NCBI RefSeq assembly: GCF_001431295.2
Contig: NZ_LKAJ02000001.1
Span: forward strand, 868,001-932,000
DNA length: 64,000 bases
Direction: 5' to 3'
Source of the DNA: Candidatus Berkiella aquae
GTDB lineage: Bacteria; Pseudomonadota; Gammaproteobacteria; Berkiellales; Berkiellaceae
The first letter of the stretch is position 1, and every line of letters starts with the position of its first letter. The notes beneath the pieces are model-generated. The model was not told where the DNA came from. It ran no database searches and was given only the letters and a program-made list of their open reading frames with translations. The position numbers were made by a program, and so were the translations under genes. This document shows positions 16,113-24,160 of the stretch, one piece after another.

Positions 16113-17357
16113 ATGCCAAAACCAAAAACGCTAAAGCAACTTTCTAAATCTAATACTTGCAAAATATTCGAAACCGACCAATTCTCAGATGGTGCTTATT
16201 TTCTTGAAAAGCATGCCTCTCTTTTCCCACAATTACAGCGAATGGGGCTGTTTGATCTTGATAATACCTTAGTGAGTTATCGCCATACATTATGTACAGA
16301 TCAATGGTTTGACTTTGATTTGAATGAATTTATGAAACAGGGATATTCAGTTTCAGAAGCTAAAAATAAAACATTATCATTTTATTTAGAAGCGATACGT
16401 AAAATTCACCCTGAAGATATTTATGTTGTAGAAGAGAGTACACCTGCCTTAATTGATAAATTGCAGCAAATGGGAGTACATACCTTAGCATTGACCAGCC
16501 GAGGTTCTTTGCTACTACAAGAAACGATTGCACAGCTTGCCATGTTCAAAATTAATTTTAATCAAGGTTATTATGGAAAGCTTGAAGATAAAGTACTACC
16601 GCAAAGTGCTGAAGGTTTGTTTACAAAAGGCTTAGTGTTAGCAAGTGGTCAACATAAAGGGGAATGTCTGTTAACCGCGATTGCTGCAGAAAAGAAGTTA
16701 CCAGATTTGATTGTAATGTGGGATGATAAATTAAGCAATTTAGAAAAAGTAAGAGATTCCATCGAAAGATATAACCAACAAAAAATGCCGGAAGATAAAA
16801 CATTTGTTCCCGTAAAATTTATCGGTATTCGCTATAGTCGTTTAGATCATGTGGTGAATCAAGTTAATCCAAACGTTTTAGAATTACAACGCAAATACCT
16901 ACAAAGAATTTTATCGGATGAGCATGCTGCTATGATTGATAAAGCAGAGCAGAAAAAGCAACGTCAACATCACATGACGATCGATTGCCAGTTAGTAGTA
17001 GATATGGTGACTGTTTCTTGCCATAAGTATGTCATGTATGAAAAGCTATTGTCACTTTATCCTGATTTACATGCTTGCCAGACAGTCGGAAATGTTAAAG
17101 AATTTAATGGAAAGAAGAAATTGGCTTGGCGGTTTCAATTTACGTTAACTCAATTTGAGCCAATCTATCTTTCGTTAAAAGAACAACATTTGATATCATT
17201 CGAACAATGTATTGAATTTGATTTTGTTTTTAATCAATCAAAAACTTTAACGCCACTATATGAACATGAAGCATCAGATAATCAAGCAAAGCAGGCAGGT
17301 CTGGCTATTACCCAACAAACTGTCTTGGATCATAAAATATCTTCTGTGACCTATTAA
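16113..17357 (+). CDS. DUF2608 (HAD-like) protein
   Basis: The product has 414 residues. LFDLDNTLVSYRHTLCTDQWF holds the HAD-type D-x-D-x-T nucleophile motif in the DUF2608 form, which adds a D-Q-W-F. HTLALTSRG supplies the motif II Ser/Thr, and DLIVMWDDKLSNLEKV the acidic motif IV. DUF2608 is frequent in Legionella, Coxiella and Chlamydia. Its members are predicted HAD-fold phosphatases of unknown substrate. The C-terminal third is not recognised. A TTG five codons upstream is open, but the ATG at 16113 has a ggggg ribosome-binding site at correct spacing. No signal peptide is seen, unlike many family members. Confidence 0.82.
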   Translation: MPKPKTLKQLSKSNTCKIFETDQFSDGAYFLEKHASLFPQLQRMGLFDLDNTLVSYRHTLCTDQWFDFDLNEFMKQGYSVSEAKNKTLSFYLEAIRKIHPEDIYVVEESTPALIDKLQQMGVHTLALTSRGSLLLQETIAQLAMFKINFNQGYYGKLEDKVLPQSAEGLFTKGLVLASGQHKGECLLTAIAAEKKLPDLIVMWDDKLSNLEKVRDSIERYNQQKMPEDKTFVPVKFIGIRYSRLDHVVNQVNPNVLELQRKYLQRILSDEHAAMIDKAEQKKQRQHHMTIDCQLVVDMVTVSCHKYVMYEKLLSLYPDLHACQTVGNVKEFNGKKKLAWRFQFTLTQFEPIYLSLKEQHLISFEQCIEFDFVFNQSKTLTPLYEHEASDNQAKQAGLAITQQTVLDHKISSVTY

Positions 17358-17432
17358 GATAGATCTCACTCTTCTCAGTATTGTGGATCCATAATAGAAT
17401 GCTTTTTTTATAAATAAATTTGAGAGGTTAAT

Positions 17433-17759
17433 ATGGCCCTTTCAGGCGCGCAAAGAGCAGAACTTGAAGAGTTGTTAGCGAAGTTTGACGAATATTCGGA
17501 AGAAACGAGATCACAATTTATGGAGCTTCTTAGTACCGAAGAAAGTGAGAAAAATACCGAAGTTAAAGCGTATAAGTCGCTTGTAATACAAATTGAAAGA
17601 TTAATGCAACAACAGATTTTTAGTGCTCCGACGTTTGTTCAAGACAGCGAAAGCAGTCCAGATGCTTACGATGGTGACGATGAGAAATCAAGTCAGGATT
17701 CAGATATAACAATGTCAGGATCCTCTGACAGGCGTTCTCAGATCAAGAAAATTAAATAA
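17433..17759 (+). CDS. Hypothetical acidic helical protein
   Basis: Function not recognised. The product has 108 residues: a helical first half (ALSGAQRAELEELLAKFDEY) with probable coiled coil, then an acidic Ser/Asp stretch (QDSESSPDAYDGDDEKSSQD), ending in a short basic tail (DRRSQIKKIK). The start has a gagagg Shine-Dalgarno. The acidic-linker-plus-basic-tail pattern is like several other hypothetical proteins of this window. A 12-base inverted repeat follows the stop. Confidence 0.6.
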   Translation: MALSGAQRAELEELLAKFDEYSEETRSQFMELLSTEESEKNTEVKAYKSLVIQIERLMQQQIFSAPTFVQDSESSPDAYDGDDEKSSQDSDITMSGSSDRRSQIKKIK

Positions 17760-17778
17760 TCATTTAATACCCTTGCCA

Positions 17779-17811
17779 ATCAATGTGAGAGGGAACTCAT
17801 CTCACATTGAT
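17779..17811. terminator. Hairpin after the 17.4-kb gene
   Basis: A perfect 12-base stem, atcaatgtgaga (17779-17790) and tctcacattgat (17800-17811), with a nine-base loop. It has no strong T run, so it may be a terminator of weak form or an mRNA-stabilising structure. Confidence 0.55.
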
Positions 17812-17903
17812 ATCTAATAGGTGCATCTTCCCCTAAATCTGAACTTTGCAACCATTGAAAAGGTCACTTTAATAAAGCAATTTTCAAGTTTTAGGGAGGG
17901 CTT

Positions 17904-19532
17904 ATGGCATCGAAAGGACCGACACAACCAGAACCTATTGTTATCGTTGGCATGGGGCCTGGGGGGCTAACTGCTGCACTTGAAGCCGCCAAAAAAGGAA
18001 TACCTGTTATCATCGTTGAGAATAGAGATTATTTTTCTCGTGTGCAACGGTTACATGGTGATGGTCGAACTTTTGAATTTTTGGATTCATTACGTGACTC
18101 AACCGATCCTGATGATACAAAATTCTTTGAACATCAGTGTTACCGAGAGAAAAGAGCGGATGGGAGTTACGCTGATGGGGTTGTTGAAGTTAAAGATGTT
18201 CAGGCATTTTTATTAAGGAAGTTAAAAAAATATCAGAATGTTGATATTAGAATGGGAAAACAACAAGGGATTACAGCCATTGATCCTGATACTCAAACTG
18301 TATCACTTAAAAAAGACGATGGAACGATAGAATCTGTAAAATTTAGTCATGTGTTAGCGGCGGATGGGGCTCGCCGAGGCGTGACCGCCTTATTAAATCA
18401 ATCACAAGATGCTAAATATCATATTGCACATCAAATGATGGCAATGCAACCAAGGCAAACTCAAGTGGGAACAGCGGCGCTTGAAGTAAAGCCTGGTGTG
18501 ACCATACCCAATACGCCACCAGAAAGTTCAGGTACGAATTTTGAATTTGAGCATATGAAACCGCTGCGGGAATTGGGGTGGGATCAAGATTATTTTCCTA
18601 AAGTACGGGTTTTTAGAGATGAAGAAAATTCGAAATTTTTCTTTTCTGGTGAAGTCCCTAAAAGTATCCTTCGTATCCAAAATAAACAAGTACAACAACA
18701 AGCACTAGAATCATGGGCAAAATTGATTATCAGTATTGAAATGGGCATTAAGCCTCAAGATATTGCGCTCCCCATTAAGAGTGGTGTTACCAGTAACGAT
18801 GCACAAAGAGCGGCAAGAGCAAAGGAAAAAAGTAATTTACGTACTACCGCATTTGAGTTAACACTAGCGAGTGCAGATAAATCGGCAGTGACCTTAGGTC
18901 AAGGCGGCGCTTTTGCATTAATTGGCGATGCCTATAAAAATGCAAACTTTTTTTATGGGCATGGGATGAATGATGCTATCCAAGATGGAAGAAAAGCGAT
19001 TGAAAGTATCCAATCTGATCATACCTTTGACTTTACAGCTTATGATGCTCATCAAGCACGGCAATTAAAGACGCTAAACACTCGAATGAGGTTAGAGGCG
19101 TTTGGTCCCGAGACTAATTTGCCAAGAGTGATAGGCCAAATGGAGATTGAAATAGAAAAATTAACAAAAATGGCAAAAAAAATGAATGATGATAATGTGA
19201 AAGAAGCACTTGTTATTGTGGAAAAAATGGCAAAACCAGGAACAGACGAGTTTAATCCTGCACAATATGCCACAGGTCTTGAAAACTTACAAAAGATCAT
19301 GCATCAATATATCCAAAAGAAAATGGCAGAGCCTCCTAAAAAAGGACTATTAAATCATTTTGGTGATCATTCAAAATTTAGTTCAATGATGTCAGAATTT
19401 ACGACGATGGCGACGGATGCCAATAAAGCATTAGCCGCCTACTATAAATTTAATAATACAACAGCACAGTCTTGGGCTGAGCAATTAAGAGAGAAAGTGC
19501 AATCTCAGAGGGATAATAAACATAAACTTTAA
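17904..19532 (+). CDS. FAD-dependent monooxygenase-like oxidoreductase
   Basis: The product has 542 residues. PIVIVGMGPGGLTAALEAAK is the Rossmann G-x-G-x-x-G FAD-binding motif, with the acidic ribose-binding residue at the end of the second strand (VIIVENRD). HVLAADGARRGVTALL is the D-G motif, and ALIGDAYKNANFFYGHGMND is the second FAD-binding motif (G-D plus a helix start) of the PHBH class. The C-terminal 150 residues are helical and not recognised. Such proteins hydroxylate aromatic or small organic substrates with NAD(P)H and oxygen. The substrate is unknown. An excellent gggaggg ribosome-binding site precedes the ATG. It converges on the thioesterase gene with five bases between. Confidence 0.82.
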   Translation: MASKGPTQPEPIVIVGMGPGGLTAALEAAKKGIPVIIVENRDYFSRVQRLHGDGRTFEFLDSLRDSTDPDDTKFFEHQCYREKRADGSYADGVVEVKDVQAFLLRKLKKYQNVDIRMGKQQGITAIDPDTQTVSLKKDDGTIESVKFSHVLAADGARRGVTALLNQSQDAKYHIAHQMMAMQPRQTQVGTAALEVKPGVTIPNTPPESSGTNFEFEHMKPLRELGWDQDYFPKVRVFRDEENSKFFFSGEVPKSILRIQNKQVQQQALESWAKLIISIEMGIKPQDIALPIKSGVTSNDAQRAARAKEKSNLRTTAFELTLASADKSAVTLGQGGAFALIGDAYKNANFFYGHGMNDAIQDGRKAIESIQSDHTFDFTAYDAHQARQLKTLNTRMRLEAFGPETNLPRVIGQMEIEIEKLTKMAKKMNDDNVKEALVIVEKMAKPGTDEFNPAQYATGLENLQKIMHQYIQKKMAEPPKKGLLNHFGDHSKFSSMMSEFTTMATDANKALAAYYKFNNTTAQSWAEQLREKVQSQRDNKHKL

Positions 19533-19537
19533 ATAAA

Positions 19538-19999
19538 TTATAACGATGGTTTTACGGCATCTTTTCGGCGTATATATATCGTTTTGTCGACAACAGCAAT
19601 TAACACATTGTTGTCATCGAGAATTTCAACATTAAAATGAGGTTCTATTTTACCAGCAATATCAACTTCGTGACGAAGCTTTTGTATTTGTTCTTGGTTA
19701 AGATCAAAAATAGCATGAACCCTGCCTCTTCCTGGATTTTCAAAGCGAATGGTAGCGGCTTTATCCCAGACGATGTATTCTCTTCCTAAATTTTCCATCA
19801 GCATCAGCATATAAAAGGGGTCTACCATGGAATAGAGGGATCCTCCAAAGTGCGTATTTACATAGTTTTTATTCCAAAATCGAAGCTTCATTTCAACCTC
19901 GATATGCGTCATATCCTTTGACATGTTTTTGACGCGTACGCCTGCACCTAAATAGGGAGGCCAGAAATTCATCAGTCGTAACAGAAATGACTTTTTCAT
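19538..19999 (-). CDS. DUF4442 hotdog-fold thioesterase-like protein
   Basis: The product has 153 residues and the DUF4442 pattern: an N-terminal helix (LRLMNFWPPYLGAGVRV), the long helix and turn NTHFGGSLYSMVDPFYMLMLM, WDKAATIRFENPGRG, and a C-terminal strand (VVDKTIYIRRK). DUF4442 proteins are hotdog-fold proteins related to acyl-CoA thioesterases. The H-F-G-G-S-L-Y-S-M-V-D segment aligns with the central helix that carries the active site. The acyl substrate is unknown. The gene is monocistronic and ends five bases from the convergent monooxygenase gene. Confidence 0.85.
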   Translation of the reverse strand: MKKSFLLRLMNFWPPYLGAGVRVKNMSKDMTHIEVEMKLRFWNKNYVNTHFGGSLYSMVDPFYMLMLMENLGREYIVWDKAATIRFENPGRGRVHAIFDLNQEQIQKLRHEVDIAGKIEPHFNVEILDDNNVLIAVVDKTIYIRRKDAVKPSL

Positions 20000-20084
20000 T
20001 GCAAAACACCGATATTATCGTAGTTAATTTAATTATAGCCCTAAGATTGGCAAAATGAAGGCTTAAACCATCTAAAAGAATATG

Positions 20085-20124
20085 GTAAACTGCGCAGTTT
20101 TTAGTGATGTAAATAAGTTTACCA
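20085..20124. promoter_or_regulatory. Nested palindromes over the start of the 20.1-kb gene
   Basis: A perfect 16-base palindrome (taaactgcgcagttta, 20088-20103) lies inside a longer inverted repeat, tggtaaact (20085-20093) and agtttacca (20116-20124), whose right end touches the start ATG. The layout fits an operator or a translation-blocking mRNA hairpin. No adjacent regulator gene is seen. Confidence 0.45.
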
Positions 20125-21023
20125 TGAAAAAAGTTGTTATTTTACCGCTTAGTTTGTTTATCGATAATCAGCAAGAAAGGGCTAAGGAAGCGTTTATTAG
20201 GTTAGGCATTAACCGATTTTCTTTACTGTGGCATTTCTTTCCCTTGCCTTCATTCTTAGAAAGGTTTCGGGGCCCTTCTCTTTCGCATCTTTTTGATCAA
20301 TACCGTTCAGGTAGGCTGAATACGAGAGCGTTTCGTGATGCTATTCGTGGTAAGTTTCCAAATGTAAGCATTAGCGATGCTGACTTTGATACTGCTTGGA
20401 ATTCAATGCAAATCGTCACTGATGTGACCAAAAATGCGCTTAAAGAAGCACGAGCACTTGAAAAGCAGGGATTTGAGATCAATCTGATACTGGGATCAAA
20501 TCCTTTGCATTTGGCAGATATTAAACGAAAGACCGGCATGAGAACACTTCCGGGCAAAGGCTATTGGTCATTTGTTAAAAATAAACTAGGACGAAATCTT
20601 TTTACTTCGTTGCTTGATGAAATAAAGAGCAAAAATCCGGGTATTCAAAAAGAAAATATCGCTTATTTTTATAGTGTGCCTCAAGATCCTTATCCTCGAC
20701 TGGGTATATTAGCATGGTTGTATGATCCTATTAGAAAATATGAATATTTCCAGGCAAAGCGATATGTAGCGCAGTTGCAAGAAGCGGCTCGTACTAATGG
20801 ATTTTCTTTAGTTGAATTTAAACGCGAAGATTATCAGAACGTAAATATTAAAAAATCGATTGAGCGTTTGGGATGGCTGAAGAATAAAGTATTGGATAAA
20901 GCAAAAGATAAGCCTGCTATTACACATTCTTATCGTTCACGTAAGCCATCGCAAGCACAAGCAAAGCGGATTGCCACCGTCGAGGCTAAACAGCAAGCGA
21001 AGAAAAGGCACAGAGCTAGATAA
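20124..21023 (+). CDS. HAD-like hypothetical protein with basic C-terminus
   Basis: The product has 299 residues from the ATG at 20124; an ATG 14 codons upstream lies inside a palindrome and is less likely. KKVVILPLSLFIDNQQERAK and the later NLILGSNPLHLADIKRKTG and ENIAYFYSVP resemble the strand-loop spacing of HAD-like hydrolases, with an S/N motif II. The canonical D-x-D nucleophile is not seen, so catalysis is doubtful. The last 50 residues are strongly basic (RSRKPSQAQAKRIATVEAKQ, ending KKRHRAR), resembling a nuclear-localisation or nucleic-acid-binding tail. Function is unknown. Confidence 0.6.
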   Translation: MKKVVILPLSLFIDNQQERAKEAFIRLGINRFSLLWHFFPLPSFLERFRGPSLSHLFDQYRSGRLNTRAFRDAIRGKFPNVSISDADFDTAWNSMQIVTDVTKNALKEARALEKQGFEINLILGSNPLHLADIKRKTGMRTLPGKGYWSFVKNKLGRNLFTSLLDEIKSKNPGIQKENIAYFYSVPQDPYPRLGILAWLYDPIRKYEYFQAKRYVAQLQEAARTNGFSLVEFKREDYQNVNIKKSIERLGWLKNKVLDKAKDKPAITHSYRSRKPSQAQAKRIATVEAKQQAKKRHRAR

Positions 21024-21038
21024 CAAGAAAGTTGATTT

Positions 21039-21066
21039 GCTAACCCCAGCTTATGCTGGGTTAGCC
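21039..21066. terminator. Terminator between convergent genes
   Basis: gctaaccccagc (21039-21050) pairs with gctgggttagc (21055-21065) with one bulged C and a ttat loop. It overlaps the stop codon of the minus-strand isomerase gene. Confidence 0.75.
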
Positions 21067-21411
21067 TTTAAGATAGATGCCAGGTAGATCCTGGATAGCA
21101 ATCGAGAGCTGTAGTTCCAACGTTTCTCGCGATTGGTGAAATGCTTCCATTAATACCTCCATGAGTGTCGCTCCAACCAATTGCTTAAGTTCCATACTTC
21201 TGCCAGATAAGATATTAATCGATAAGTGAACAAATGCTTGATTAGAGCTTCCATCGCCAAGCAGGTAATTGGTGTGTCTTAAAACTCGGCTTTTACAACT
21301 TTTTAGTTCAGTGGGTAATTTTTCAACGAGAAGTTGATGAATTTGTGAGAGTAAGGGCTTAAAATCTTTTTCTAAGATATTATCGCTGCATTCTAAGATA
21401 ATCTGTGGCAT
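21061..21411 (-). CDS. 5-carboxymethyl-2-hydroxymuconate Delta-isomerase family protein
   Basis: A small tautomerase-superfamily enzyme (116 residues). The N-terminal MPQIILECSDNI exposes the catalytic Pro after Met removal. FVHLSINILSGRSMELKQ is the CHMI core motif, followed by a helix (VGATLMEVLMEAFHQ) as expected. In homoprotocatechuate degradation this isomerase converts 5-carboxymethyl-2-hydroxymuconate to its oxo isomer. No other gene of that pathway is nearby, so the physiological substrate here is open. The upstream 21.4-kb gene ends 18 bases before its start, so they may be co-transcribed. Confidence 0.85.
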   Translation of the reverse strand: MPQIILECSDNILEKDFKPLLSQIHQLLVEKLPTELKSCKSRVLRHTNYLLGDGSSNQAFVHLSINILSGRSMELKQLVGATLMEVLMEAFHQSRETLELQLSIAIQDLPGIYLKG

Positions 21412-21429
21412 CTGTGTACTCTTTTATAT

Positions 21430-22122
21430 TTAAAATCTCATTTTCTGCACTTCAGAAGAGGTGCTTGGCGTGTAATCTGCCGATGTTGTTGAGGTATTAG
21501 AAGTATAATCAGAGCGAGGCGTTGCAGACTCACCATAAGCATGATAATAGGGAGTAAAGGTGGGTTCTGAGGGTTCAGAAGCACTACGATTACGTGTCAT
21601 ATTAGGGCTTTCTATGATTATCGATTGTGAATTTTCTAGTGGCGCCATCATAGGAGGAGCTGATGCTCGGCGATTGCTAGGATCGATCCGTCTTTTCAAA
21701 TCAGGCAGCGTCATAACGCGCTCTAAGCCAAATCTTGAGAGATCGCTCAGGAAGGTCGCATCTTTACAGATAGCGCTAATACGAGCATGGTGCTCTAAAG
21801 CTGTAACCAGCGAATTAGCGGTGCCACTAAAAGCAAAAATTTCTGCTTCAGGGCAATTGGTTAAAATGTAGTTAAATAAGGTTTGATTAATCGTTTCAGT
21901 AGCTGGGGCGCCATAATTCGATTCAATTAGGATATAGTCTATATCGCTCTCGCGCAGGTTACGAGCATGAATATTTTGTTGAAAAACAGTAGGGTGATTT
22001 TCAACAGAGAGAAGGGCTTCTTTATAAGGAACGATAACCATATTAAAGGGTAATTTTCCAAACATACCTTTTAATAGGGTTTCAGAAAATTGGCTATGAA
22101 CCATAATGACAAGGTTTGCCAT
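21430..22122 (-). CDS. Hypothetical protein with alternating alpha/beta N-terminal domain
   Basis: Function not recognised. Of 230 residues, the first 135 look like an alternating alpha/beta domain (ANLVIMVHSQFSETLLKGMF, DIDYILIESNYGAPATET, EAEIFAFSGTANSLVTALEH), with a flavodoxin- or receiver-like rhythm but no phosphoacceptor pattern I can assign. The last 90 residues are disordered and Ser/Thr-rich, with tyrosine-containing units (YTSNTSTTSADYTPSTSS). The bipartite layout, a domain plus a Ser/Thr tail, resembles secreted effectors. The start follows a gggggaac ribosome-binding site. It is likely co-transcribed with the isomerase gene downstream. Confidence 0.62.
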   Translation of the reverse strand: MANLVIMVHSQFSETLLKGMFGKLPFNMVIVPYKEALLSVENHPTVFQQNIHARNLRESDIDYILIESNYGAPATETINQTLFNYILTNCPEAEIFAFSGTANSLVTALEHHARISAICKDATFLSDLSRFGLERVMTLPDLKRRIDPSNRRASAPPMMAPLENSQSIIIESPNMTRNRSASEPSEPTFTPYYHAYGESATPRSDYTSNTSTTSADYTPSTSSEVQKMRF

Positions 22123-22301
22123 TGTTCCCCCTTTTCTTAGTATTCACTAACTCGAATGAGTAAATATACTCTTATTGGTATGATACATCAATTTATTTGG
22201 CTTCTTGCGAAGAGGATTTTTGCAGTTGCTTGATTTTTTAAGAATTTTTAATTTAAAAACAATTTATTTTGCAAAGCAGAAAATAGAAAAGGAGGGTTAC
22301 C

Positions 22302-22754
22302 ATGAAAAATGAAGAAGGTATTCATGTTTTGGCTCGAGCAGTAATTATTGAAAATAATCGTTTATTGGTAACAACCGATATTAAGCGTCAAGTTTCTTTT
22401 TTACCGGGTGGGCATATTCATTATGGTGAAAAGAGTAAAGAGGCTTTACAACGAGAACTGCTTGAAGAGTTAGGTGAAGCTTTTATGGTGAATAATTTGC
22501 TAGGTGTTGTTGAAGATGGCTGGGATTACAAGGGAGCGTTATATCATGGGATTCATTTAATTTTTAGTGTGGACGCCGCTCATGGGAATTTAATCTCTCG
22601 TTTAACCTCTCAAGAAAATGAATTGATCTTGTCATGGATAGATATCAACAAGCTTGACACAATAAATCTTTTTCCTAAACTCCTGGTCAGGAAAATACCG
22701 CAGTGGCTTAAAACAAGTGGAATTGAGGTTGCGACGGAATGGACTTGGGTATAA
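22302..22754 (+). CDS. NUDIX hydrolase
   Basis: The product has 150 residues. The NUDIX box G-x5-E-x7-R-E-x2-E-E-x-G is complete in GGHIHYGEKSKEALQRELLE followed by ELG. It hydrolyses a nucleoside diphosphate linked to another moiety, using Mg2+ bound by the box glutamates. The front strand HVLARAVIIENNRLLVTTD is the usual first beta-strand. Substrate specificity cannot be read. The ribosome-binding site is near perfect (aaggaggg, about 5 bases before the ATG), suggesting strong translation. The gene stands alone. Confidence 0.9.
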   Translation: MKNEEGIHVLARAVIIENNRLLVTTDIKRQVSFLPGGHIHYGEKSKEALQRELLEELGEAFMVNNLLGVVEDGWDYKGALYHGIHLIFSVDAAHGNLISRLTSQENELILSWIDINKLDTINLFPKLLVRKIPQWLKTSGIEVATEWTWV

Positions 22755-22882
22755 GAAATCAAATTAGTTATCCGAATTGATTTGAAAAATTGTTCAATGC
22801 ATTAAAAATAAACAGGTTTATTTTTTAATAGAGATTCGTTATAAAAGAGGGCGATGCTTAAATTTTGATCTCGGAGGTAGTA

Positions 22883-23827
22883 ATGCTTAGCCAGACTTTA
22901 TTGCGCATTCTCGGTGAGGAGTCAGCCCCACCTAGTCCCACGATTGATACTCGCCGTGTTCGTTTACCAAGCGACTGGTCAGGGCGATATAGCCCAGGTA
23001 TTCGAACCTTTTTGCCAAGCTTTAAAGCACCAACCGGTTTTATTACGCTTAAAAAAGCCTTCCATAAAGAATTACAGGTAGAAAGTATTTGTCCTAAACA
23101 TTATTTAAATACGGTGGAACGAGAAAAATTTCGTATTTTTAATCGAGATGGTCTTTTTTATAATAATGAAGGTATTAAATTAAACGGGCTTTTTCTCTAT
23201 GTTTTTTTTCCGGATAATAGACTTTATGGTGGCACCACTAAGGATGTCATGCATCATTCTTATTTAAGTCGTGGTATTGATCTTAAAGCTGCAGGAATGG
23301 CTTATTTTATTAATGGTAGGTTAATCACTTTAAGTAATGAATCGGGTCATTATAAGCCAACATTTGCAGAAATGCAGGACGCCATAAAGTGGTTTTTAAA
23401 GCAAACAAATGCTCAATCATTTGTATTTGAAGATCACTCTGAACAAAAACCAACTGAGGAATTTAATGGTATTCATTTCTACGATGTACAACCCAATGAT
23501 GGAGGAACTATTTCAATAAATTATATTGAAAATTCTCAACTACCCATCGTTTTGTCAAAATTGTGGAATAGTGTTTTTGCAGATTTTTCATATTCAAGCT
23601 GGCAAGATACAGAGATGGCAGATGGTTATATAGATGAGACAGGTGACGATGTTTATCTTAGCGCGGAACAAGATGTGAAAATTAAGATTTTATCCCATTC
23701 GACTGAACTATCTATTTTAGATTTTCCGGCGTTACAAGGACTGACGTGTCTACGGAGTATTGGAACGAAACTTCCAATTAGCCGTTTTAATTGCACCTCA
23801 AAAAGTACCTTAAGACGTACAATGTAA
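22883..23827 (+). CDS. Hypothetical protein with L-S-N-x-S-G-H-Y-x-P motif
   Basis: The product has 314 residues, with no signal peptide or membrane segment. The central part reads LFLYVFFPDNRLYGG, then HHSYLSRGIDLKAAGMAYF, then NGRLITLSNESGHYKPT. I recall a similar H-S-x-L/F then A-G then S-N-x-S-G-H-Y-x-P block in hypothetical and toxin-like proteins of intracellular bacteria. Its function is not known to me. The rest is unassigned. The ATG at 22883 has an ideal ggaggt ribosome-binding site; a TTG six codons upstream is not needed. It converges with a tiny Lys-rich gene across a terminator. Confidence 0.68.
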   Translation: MLSQTLLRILGEESAPPSPTIDTRRVRLPSDWSGRYSPGIRTFLPSFKAPTGFITLKKAFHKELQVESICPKHYLNTVEREKFRIFNRDGLFYNNEGIKLNGLFLYVFFPDNRLYGGTTKDVMHHSYLSRGIDLKAAGMAYFINGRLITLSNESGHYKPTFAEMQDAIKWFLKQTNAQSFVFEDHSEQKPTEEFNGIHFYDVQPNDGGTISINYIENSQLPIVLSKLWNSVFADFSYSSWQDTEMADGYIDETGDDVYLSAEQDVKIKILSHSTELSILDFPALQGLTCLRSIGTKLPISRFNCTSKSTLRRTM

Positions 23828-23835
23828 TTAGCAAA

Positions 23836-23862
23836 GAAGGAAGAACAGGATGTTCTTCCTTC
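23836..23862. terminator. Strong hairpin terminator between convergent genes
   Basis: A 12-base perfect stem, gaaggaagaaca (23836-23847) and tgttcttccttc (23851-23862), with a three-base loop. Confidence 0.8.
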
Positions 23863-23863
23863 A

Positions 23864-24013
23864 TTAAAATTTAGTACCTTTGCTGGTTTTTTGCCTTTTT
23901 CTTTCCGTGGCTTTGGATTTTGCTTTATCAAGCGTTTTTAATTGACGTTGTTTTTCTTCTTCTCTGCGTTGTAGCTGCTCTTCTTCAAGCGTTTTTTCAT
24001 TTTTTTGAGACAT
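23864..24013 (-). CDS. Small charged Lys/Glu/Arg-rich protein (49 residues)
   Basis: A very short reading frame starting MSQKNEKTLEEEQLQRREEE and ending SKGTKF. Nearly every residue is charged or polar, consistent with one long helix. The start ATG is preceded by ggaggcgg at the right distance, one of the best ribosome-binding sites in the window, and a hairpin terminator follows the stop. These two signals are the reason to call it a gene. The role is unknown; small basic helical proteins of this kind can bind nucleic acids or ribosomes. Confidence 0.6.
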   Translation of the reverse strand: MSQKNEKTLEEEQLQRREEEKQRQLKTLDKAKSKATERKRQKTSKGTKF

Positions 24014-24160
24014 AGTAATACCGCCTCCATTATATTGCACTTAATCCTATGATAGACCATAGTTTGATGTGAGGATCTCCAGTAACTAAGTTTCAATTGT
24101 ATAAGCACTGAATAACCACAAGTGCGATACAAATCAAGGCAGTTTTGTCTTTGTTAAAGA

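Noticed and set aside
23653-23931. Minus-strand frame of 92 codons overlapping the 22.9-kb gene and the small Lys-rich gene
   Set aside because: No ribosome-binding site, overlaps two better-supported genes and a terminator.
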